The notes under the pieces are model-generated. The model worked only from the letters and a program-made list of their open reading frames with translations, did not search any database and was not told the DNA's origin. A stretch of 64,000 nucleotides of DNA from Mucilaginibacter ginkgonis (GTDB lineage Bacteria; Bacteroidota; Bacteroidia; Sphingobacteriales; Sphingobacteriaceae), in NCBI RefSeq assembly GCF_009754905.2, contig NZ_CP066775.1, positions 1,922,001-1,986,000 of the forward strand, written 5' to 3'. Each line of letters opens with the position of its first letter. Position 1 is the stretch's first letter. A program made the translations under genes and the position numbers. Below, one piece after another: positions 58,791 to 64,000 of this stretch.

Positions 58791-59981
58791 ATGGCAATCA
58801 TCCTGTTTGACGATAACACTCACCAAACACTTCGCCCCCTTACATTTACCCGCCCTGTTGCAGATCTGCGTGTCGGCATCATCACTATAGCCCAGAAATG
58901 GGCAAAATATCTAAAGGCAAGCTATTCTTTTAAAACGCAAGATTACCTGCAGGCAAAATTTCCGCTGGAAATAAGCAAGAACAATATTTTTATCAACGGC
59001 AGTTTTTGTCCCGATGATAACCTGGTAGAGGCAATAGATAAACTTAGCCAAGGCGAAGCGTTAACCTATAAAGACCGCCTGGTAGCTGTAAAATTTCCAC
59101 AAGTTGATGCTGAAAATTTTGCTTTTGACGCACAATTTGATAAAACTATCTCTTACGAGCGCGTACCTGTTTACATCAAATATCCGGAAGACATTTTCCG
59201 CAACAACGACATCGAGCTGCGCAAAGATTTCAGGCTGTTGACCAAAGGCCGCACAAGCGCAACTGTGGGTAGCACAAACGTGATAATTGGAAATGATTTT
59301 TTTGCCGAGGAAGGCGCAATTGCAGATTGCGCTACATTCAATACCCGTAACGGGCCTATTTACCTGAGCAACGATACCGAAGTTTGGGAAGGTGTACATA
59401 TTCGGGGATCATTTGCGCTTTGCAACCATTCGCAGGTAAAGATGGGCGCTAAAATATATGGCGCTACTACCATTGGCCCTTATTCACGTGTGGGCGGCGA
59501 GTTAAACAACGCAGTGATCTGGGGCTATTCGGCCAAAGGGCATGAAGGTTACTTAGGTAATTCTGTGGTGGGCGAATGGTGCAACATGGGTGCGGACACA
59601 AATAACTCTAACCTTAAAAATAACTACGCCGAAGTAAAATTGTGGGATTATGCTACAGAGCATTATCGTAAAACGGGCTTACAATTTTGCGGATTAATTA
59701 TGGCAGATCATGCAAAATGTGCCATTAATACCATGTTCAATACCGGTACAGTGGTAGGTGTGAGTGCCAACGTTTTTGGCGCCGGCTTCCCCAATAATTT
59801 TGTACCCGATTTTACCTGGGGAGGCGCGCAAGGCCTGGAAGAGTATTCGATTAACAAGATGTTTGAGACTGCAGCCCTGGTATATTCTCGTCGCGAAAAC
59901 CGCGACTTTGACCAGATTGAGCGCGACCTACTTCAAAACGTATTTGATATAACTAAAACATACAGAGATATTTTATTATGA
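58791..59981 (+). CDS. GlmU-like putative sugar nucleotidyltransferase
   Basis: 396 residues from ATG 58791 ([20 protein letters not shown]). The N-terminal half resembles a nucleotidyltransferase but lacks the G-x-G-T-R-M loop of GlmU; the C-terminal half has hexapeptide-like helix repeats ([40 protein letters not shown]). The family is common in Bacteroidota, sits before tpiA, and has unproven activity. It shares four bases with tpiA (ATGA overlap), so the two are coupled. Confidence 0.88.
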   Translation: MAIILFDDNTHQTLRPLTFTRPVADLRVGIITIAQKWAKYLKASYSFKTQDYLQAKFPLEISKNNIFINGSFCPDDNLVEAIDKLSQGEALTYKDRLVAVKFPQVDAENFAFDAQFDKTISYERVPVYIKYPEDIFRNNDIELRKDFRLLTKGRTSATVGSTNVIIGNDFFAEEGAIADCATFNTRNGPIYLSNDTEVWEGVHIRGSFALCNHSQVKMGAKIYGATTIGPYSRVGGELNNAVIWGYSAKGHEGYLGNSVVGEWCNMGADTNNSNLKNNYAEVKLWDYATEHYRKTGLQFCGLIMADHAKCAINTMFNTGTVVGVSANVFGAGFPNNFVPDFTWGGAQGLEEYSINKMFETAALVYSRRENRDFDQIERDLLQNVFDITKTYRDILL

Positions 59982-60742
59982 GAAAGAAAATTGTTGCCGG
60001 CAACTGGAAAATGAACCTCGACTATAACGAGGGTATTTCATTATTCTCGGAGATCGTTAATATGGTAAACGACGAGATCACCGGCAGCCAGACTGCTGTA
60101 GTCTGCAGTCCGTTTATCCATTTATACAGTATTGCGCAACTGGCAAAAGGCTACAGCAAAATTGGCATTGGCGCGCAAAACTGCCATCAGGCAGAGTCGG
60201 GAGCCTATACCGGCGAAACATCTGCTAAGCAGGTAAAATCTACCGGTGCCGATTATGTGATCCTTGGCCACTCAGAACGCCGCCAGTATTTTGGTGAGAA
60301 CAATGAACTGTTGGCCGCCAAAACAGACACCGCTTTGAAAAACGGTCTTACCCCTATTTTCTGCATTGGCGAAACCTTAGATGAGCGCGAAGGCAACCAA
60401 CATTTCGATGTGATCAAAACCCAATTGCAAGAAGGTGTTTTCCATCTCTCGGCCGAAGATTTCGGCAAACTGGTTGTCGCTTACGAACCCGTTTGGGCAA
60501 TAGGCACCGGCAAAACCGCAACATCAGAGCAGGCCCAAGAAATACACGCGTTCATACGCAAAGAGATCGCTGATAAATACAACCAGCAAGTTGCGGACGA
60601 TACCACCATTTTGTATGGCGGCAGTTGTAACCCTAAAAACGCGCCCGAATTGTTTGCGCAGGCGGATATAGACGGCGGTTTAATAGGCGGCGCATCTTTA
60701 AAATCGCGCGATTTTCTGGACATCGTAAAGGTGTTTAATTAA
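59978..60742 (+). CDS. tpiA: Triosephosphate isomerase
   Basis: 254 residues. Active-site Lys in [11 protein letters not shown], His in [14 protein letters not shown], Glu in [16 protein letters not shown], and phosphate loops in [14 protein letters not shown] and [10 protein letters not shown]. It interconverts dihydroxyacetone phosphate and glyceraldehyde 3-phosphate in glycolysis. Its start overlaps the GlmU-like gene by four bases and prmA follows after a repeat. Confidence 0.97.
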   Translation: MRKKIVAGNWKMNLDYNEGISLFSEIVNMVNDEITGSQTAVVCSPFIHLYSIAQLAKGYSKIGIGAQNCHQAESGAYTGETSAKQVKSTGADYVILGHSERRQYFGENNELLAAKTDTALKNGLTPIFCIGETLDEREGNQHFDVIKTQLQEGVFHLSAEDFGKLVVAYEPVWAIGTGKTATSEQAQEIHAFIRKEIADKYNQQVADDTTILYGGSCNPKNAPELFAQADIDGGLIGGASLKSRDFLDIVKVFN

Positions 60743-60753
60743 TACTTCCTCCC

Positions 60754-60844
60754 ACGTCATTGCGAGGAGGTACGACGAAGCAATCCCCTGCAGACATGTT
60801 AAATGAGATTGCTTCTCCCGGTAAACCGGGAGAAGCAATGACGT
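60754..60844. repeat. R2 inverted repeat between tpiA and prmA
   Basis: Left arm ACGTCATTGCGAGGAGGTAC with GAAGCAATC; right arm GAGATTGCTTCTCCCGG...GAAGCAATGACGT. An inner CTCCCGG/CCGGGAG hairpin is also present. Confidence 0.88.
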
Positions 60845-60854
60845 ATAAGAAACA

Positions 60855-61787
60855 ATGGACTATTACGAATTAGTTTTTACCCTACAGGCCGAAGAGTATC
60901 AAAAAGACCTGGTTATCGCCGCATTGGCCGACTTAGGTTTTGATACTTTCGAGGAAACCGATAACGGCTTTAAAGCATACATCCCCATCGCCACTTTCAA
61001 TAACGGCGAGATGGATACCGCTTTGGCCCCATTTCTGAACGACTTTTCTTTTGGGTACGAGGTAAACCTCATCCCCCAGACAAACTGGAATAAAGAGTGG
61101 GAAAGCAACTTCAGCCCTATGACTGTTGGTGACAAGGTACGCGTTCGTGCTACATTTCATGAGCCGGATCCGGCATTTGAGCATGAGATCATCATCGACC
61201 CGAAAATGGCTTTTGGTACGGGCCATCACGAAACTACTACCATGATGATGGCGCACCTGCTTAAAGCAGATCTTACCGACAAAACTGTGCTTGATATGGG
61301 TGCCGGCACTGCTATACTGGCAATATTAGCTGCCAAATTGGGTGCTAAGGAAATAACCGCGATAGATAATGATCCCGTTTGCTACGACAGCAGTATAGAA
61401 AACTCGCGCTTAAATGATATAGATAACATCATTTCAATTTGCGGATCTAAAGAGGCAATACCTGATAAACAGTTCGACGTTATTTTGGCAAATATTAACC
61501 GTAACATACTGGTAGACCAAATGCAACGTTACGCTAAAGTTTTAAAACACGGCGGCGAAATCTACTTCAGTGGTTTTTATGAAAGCCCCGACCTGGATAT
61601 CATCAAATCTGAAGCCGCGAAATATAAAATGCATTACATAGCCCACAAGAAAATGAAAGATTGGGTGGCAGCAAAATTTGTAAAAACTAATTACAATCTG
61701 AACCCACAAGTGGATTTTAAGGATTTAACAACCCGCCAAAACCAGGCGAATTTCGATTTTAAATTAAAATTTCAGATTTTCTTTTAG
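60855..61787 (+). CDS. prmA: Ribosomal protein L11 methyltransferase
   Basis: 310 residues, about 30 longer than the usual form. The substrate-binding head (MDYYELVFTLQAEEYQKDL) is followed by the SAM domain: AFGTGHHETTTMMMAHLL, VLDMGAGTAILAILAAKLG and DVILANINRNILVDQM. Family members end near AAKFVK (residue about 276). Here it continues with NYNLNPQVDFKDLTTRQNQA and an AT-rich coded tail (NFDFKLKFQIFF) resembling reiterated spacer words. It methylates L11 in the ribosome. Confidence 0.93.
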   Translation: MDYYELVFTLQAEEYQKDLVIAALADLGFDTFEETDNGFKAYIPIATFNNGEMDTALAPFLNDFSFGYEVNLIPQTNWNKEWESNFSPMTVGDKVRVRATFHEPDPAFEHEIIIDPKMAFGTGHHETTTMMMAHLLKADLTDKTVLDMGAGTAILAILAAKLGAKEITAIDNDPVCYDSSIENSRLNDIDNIISICGSKEAIPDKQFDVILANINRNILVDQMQRYAKVLKHGGEIYFSGFYESPDLDIIKSEAAKYKMHYIAHKKMKDWVAAKFVKTNYNLNPQVDFKDLTTRQNQANFDFKLKFQIFF

Positions 61788-61929
61788 GGAAACGAGGCCT
61801 CATAACTGCTTGTTAATGAGCGTTAAAAATATGTTGATAAATCTTTTTTGCAGAAAATAATTTATAATGCGAAAATTTGTTGTAACTTTATTAACTATTG
61901 AGAAACCTTCACCCTAATTAAACTTTTAA

Positions 61930-62271
61930 ATGAAAACACTGGGAAAAAAAATCAGATTATTACGCCACCAAAAAGGCTGGAGCCAGGAAGATGTAGCCAA
62001 AAGATTGGATATTTCGATACCTGCATTTTCGAAGATCGAAACGGGTATTACAGACATCAACCTATCGCGCCTTGAGCAAATAGCTGATCTTTTTGAAATG
62101 TCTGTTGTTCAATTGTTAACCTTCAATGACGCAGAGGGCGAGTTGAAATATACCAACGAGCTGGAGTCTGTTAACAAGAAACTGATGGACAGAGAAACAG
62201 AAGTTATCGACCTTCAGAAAAAAGTGATCGAGCTTTTTGAAGAACTTCGTCAAAACAAAGTTTCTGCGTAA
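61930..62271 (+). CDS. XRE-family helix-turn-helix regulator
   Basis: 113 residues: an HTH_XRE domain (about 5-62: IRLLRHQKGWSQEDVAKRL, ISIPAFSKIETGITDINLSR) and a C-terminal helix that looks like a coiled coil (ELESVNKKLMDRETEVIDLQ, KKVIELFEELRQNKVS). It is likely to dimerise and to repress genes. Targets unknown. It has its own terminator. Confidence 0.85.
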   Translation: MKTLGKKIRLLRHQKGWSQEDVAKRLDISIPAFSKIETGITDINLSRLEQIADLFEMSVVQLLTFNDAEGELKYTNELESVNKKLMDRETEVIDLQKKVIELFEELRQNKVSA

Positions 62272-62295
62272 ACATTAATCCCTGTGAAAATATTC

Positions 62296-62328
62296 AAGCC
62301 CGTACTTAAACAGTATGGGCTTTTTATT
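62296..62328 (+). terminator. Bidirectional terminator after the XRE gene
   Basis: AAGCCCGTACTT/AGTATGGGCTT with minor mismatch and a T run; it also covers the stop of the convergent gene. Confidence 0.78.
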
Positions 62329-63442
62329 TTAAGGTGTATCTTAAGGTTAGGTGCTTTTTGCTGGTCTCTGCTCCCATAGCGTAATGAATAGCCAGCATCT
62401 TCTCATTAAAATCGCCAACCCATGATAGTTCCAACTCTTCGTATTGGTGCAGCGGCAGCACGTGCTCTTTTATTTTGATGAAAATTGCCGATTCAAGCCC
62501 GTGGTTCTGGAATTTCTGCTTGGTTCCCATTACCACCGCGCGCATACGGGTCGCACCTTTCCACCTGTTATATACAAACTTTAACTTGCCAATCAGATCT
62601 AACTTACCATTAAGATTTTTGATCATCTGATTCGCATCCGGCAGGACCACCACGACAGAAGCCGGCTCGCCGTTAACATATGCAAACCAAATGAGCTGTG
62701 GATCCATTATCGGCTTCATCTGTCGAAAACTGTTCAGAATCGCTTCAGTAGTTATGGGCGAAAAATTCTCGAAATCTTGCCAGGCGTCGTTGTAAATTTC
62801 TTTGAAGTCCGCGGCGAAATTATCAAGCTCTTTAAGCGTGAGGTGCTTAAACTCATATCCCGGTTTCTTAGCTACCCAATTAGCAATTTTTGTAAAACGT
62901 TCCGGAAATTCTTTATAAACCTGCAACTTATTGGTTATCTGGGTGTAGGACACTTCAAATCCATACGTTTTAAACAGCACTTCGTAGTAAGGCGGGTGGT
63001 AATTCATCCCGAAGGACGGCGATACAAAACCATCTACTAAAAGCCCCCAGTTGCTGTCGTTCTCGCCAAAGTTGATAGGGCCATCCATGGATTGCATGCC
63101 CTTACCGGCAAGCCAGTTTTTTGCGGTATCGAACAATAAATTCGCCGCAGCCTGGTTGTTAATGCACTCAAAAAAGCCAATTCCTCCTACCTGTAAACCA
63201 TCCTGATCTGATTTTTTATAGTTGATAAATGCCGCAATGCGTCCAGCGACCTTATCGCCATCAAATAAAAGCCATCGGTTAATTACGCCGTGTTTATGAA
63301 AACTGTTTTTTGCAGGATCGAAAACTGCATTCAAGTCGTTGTCCAGCGGGCGTACCCAGTTTTCATCGTTGTAATAAATGACCACCGGCATTTCTAAGAA
63401 CGTCCTGCGTGTTTGTTTATCGGCAACTTCTTTGATCTGCAT
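62324..63442 (-). CDS. GNAT-superfamily-like hypothetical protein (YghO-like)
   Basis: 372 residues. The N-terminal half has DKVAGRIAAFINYKKSDQDG, GGIGFFECINNQAAANLLF and NFGENDSNWGLLVDGF; the C-terminal half has FAYVNGEPASVVVVLPDAN and RMRAVVMGTKQKFQNHGLES, a likely acyl-CoA loop, then LSWVGDFNEKMLAIHYAMGA. This resembles the double-GNAT family related to YghO of Escherichia coli. The reaction is unknown. It converges on the XRE regulator. Confidence 0.78.
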   Translation of the reverse strand: MQIKEVADKQTRRTFLEMPVVIYYNDENWVRPLDNDLNAVFDPAKNSFHKHGVINRWLLFDGDKVAGRIAAFINYKKSDQDGLQVGGIGFFECINNQAAANLLFDTAKNWLAGKGMQSMDGPINFGENDSNWGLLVDGFVSPSFGMNYHPPYYEVLFKTYGFEVSYTQITNKLQVYKEFPERFTKIANWVAKKPGYEFKHLTLKELDNFAADFKEIYNDAWQDFENFSPITTEAILNSFRQMKPIMDPQLIWFAYVNGEPASVVVVLPDANQMIKNLNGKLDLIGKLKFVYNRWKGATRMRAVVMGTKQKFQNHGLESAIFIKIKEHVLPLHQYEELELSWVGDFNEKMLAIHYAMGAETSKKHLTLRYTLK

Positions 63443-63510
63443 TCGTATTAAAATAAAACAGCACCCGTGCTCATCGCCCGGATGCTGTAAAGCTATTCGT
63501 TTATCTCGTA

Positions 63511-63690
63511 TTAAAAATCGTCGTCTTCGTCGTCTTCATAGCCATCATATTCCAGGTCGTCTAAGGGCGCGTCAAAATCATCGTCATCGTCAGATCTAGT
63601 CGCCGAGCGGCTGTTATTTTCAGACAGATCCTGATCCAAATCGTCATCAGCATCGTCTACCGGCTTTGTATTTTTCTTAGGTACTGCCAT
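63511..63690 (-). CDS. Highly acidic small protein
   Basis: 59 residues from ATG 63690 (a GTG lies one codon upstream). After a basic head (MAVPKKNTKPVDD) the chain is dominated by Asp and Glu (DDADDDLDQDLSENN, DDLEYDGYEDDEDDDF). Disordered, probably a binding partner for a basic protein or metal. No family is recognised. It is followed upstream by scpB on the same strand after a 110-base spacer. Confidence 0.6.
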   Translation of the reverse strand: MAVPKKNTKPVDDADDDLDQDLSENNSRSATRSDDDDDFDAPLDDLEYDGYEDDEDDDF

Positions 63691-63803
63691 CACATTAAAA
63701 CTTTAAATGTATAAACAATCAGACGTATTAATTAGTGCTTGTGTTGCAAATCTAATGTTTCTTAAAAACAGTTTAAACCGTAATTTCGAAAAAAAATTGA
63801 AAT

Positions 63804-64000
63804 TTATTTTGCCTCGTCGCCAATAGTTTCGCCACTTTCCGCAATGTCCTTAACATGCGGCAGATCGGCCAAATTGTTAATACCGAAATAGTCCATAAAA
63901 AGTTGCCCGGTGGTATAAAGCAAAGGTTTGCCTACCGTATCTGATTTTCCACTGATAGTGATCAGTTCCTTATCCAATAATTTCTGTAAAGTATAATCGC
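63804..64000 (-). CDS. scpB: Segregation and condensation protein B, 3' end
   Basis: Only the last 65 residues are in the window. KELITISGKSDTVGKPLLYT, TGQLFMDYFGINNLADLPHV and an acidic end (GETIGDEAK) match the second winged-helix domain of ScpB. Its partners SMC and ScpA condense the chromosome. The 5' part lies beyond the right edge. Confidence 0.9.
   Translation of the reverse strand, partial: DYTLQKLLDKELITISGKSDTVGKPLLYTTGQLFMDYFGINNLADLPHVKDIAESGETIGDEAK

Overview
The window is chromosomal DNA of a Bacteroidota bacterium, most likely of the Sphingobacteriaceae (Mucilaginibacter or Pedobacter type). The signs are TonB-dependent uptake, DUF4293, DUF3098 and head-GIN (DUF2807) proteins, a GlmU-like sugar nucleotidyltransferase directly upstream of tpiA, the ftsX-DUF3098-uppP-truB-ribF order, weak Shine-Dalgarno sites, and promoters with the Bacteroidota -7 box TAnnTTTG. 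No rRNA, tRNA, CRISPR array, prophage or classical insertion sequence was recognised. Both edges cut a gene: a sugar dehydrogenase at the left and scpB at the right.

Layout. 1-6 kb: PQQ-type sugar dehydrogenase, DUF1080 lipoprotein, a FecA-like TonB receptor, a truncated B12/siderophore-type binding protein and a LysE exporter. 6-15 kb, mostly minus strand: DUF2157 protein, ribF, truB (fused to a DUF559 nuclease module), uppP, DUF3098, ftsX, a Yip1-like protein, an ABC exporter and truA. 15-27 kb: DUF4293, an MFS transporter, two small proteins, lpxB, a DeoR regulator divergent from a 5'(3')-nucleotidase, surE, and sucB/sucA. 27-39 kb: an iron-sulfur photolyase, secreted proteins of unknown role, RluA, panB, carA, a hybrid histidine kinase broken by one base in a T tract, and two head-GIN proteins. 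39-54 kb: recQ, gltA, queA, ispD, two lmo0937-type peptides, cobalamin adenosyltransferase, a GH19 chitinase-like lipoprotein, gatC-plsC, trpS, deoxynucleoside kinase, kdsB and a sugar O-acetyltransferase. 53-64 kb: acyl-CoA synthetase, iscS-iscU-iscA, methylmalonyl-CoA epimerase, rpmE2, GlmU-like protein, tpiA, prmA, an XRE regulator, a GNAT-like protein, an acidic peptide and scpB.

Most genes are housekeeping: TCA cycle (gltA, sucAB), envelope (lpxB, kdsB, uppP, plsC), RNA modification (truA, truB, queA, RluA), cofactors (ribF, panB, ispD, Isc) and translation. B12-linked functions recur: adenosyltransferase, methylmalonyl-CoA epimerase and possibly the truncated binding protein.

The unusual layer is the repeats. 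Several families of long-armed inverted repeats (REPIN-like) fill spacers. A GC-rich palindromic family has also entered coding sequence in frame: in kdsB after codon 4, inside truA and at its stop codon, and in truB. In truB a 34-bp copy and its perfect inverted partner flank a DUF559 nuclease reading frame, which suggests a mobile nuclease-palindrome module. Other points of interest are the slippage-prone histidine kinase, a triple phased operator at the DeoR/nucleotidase promoter, and an ispD start region built from repeat sequence.
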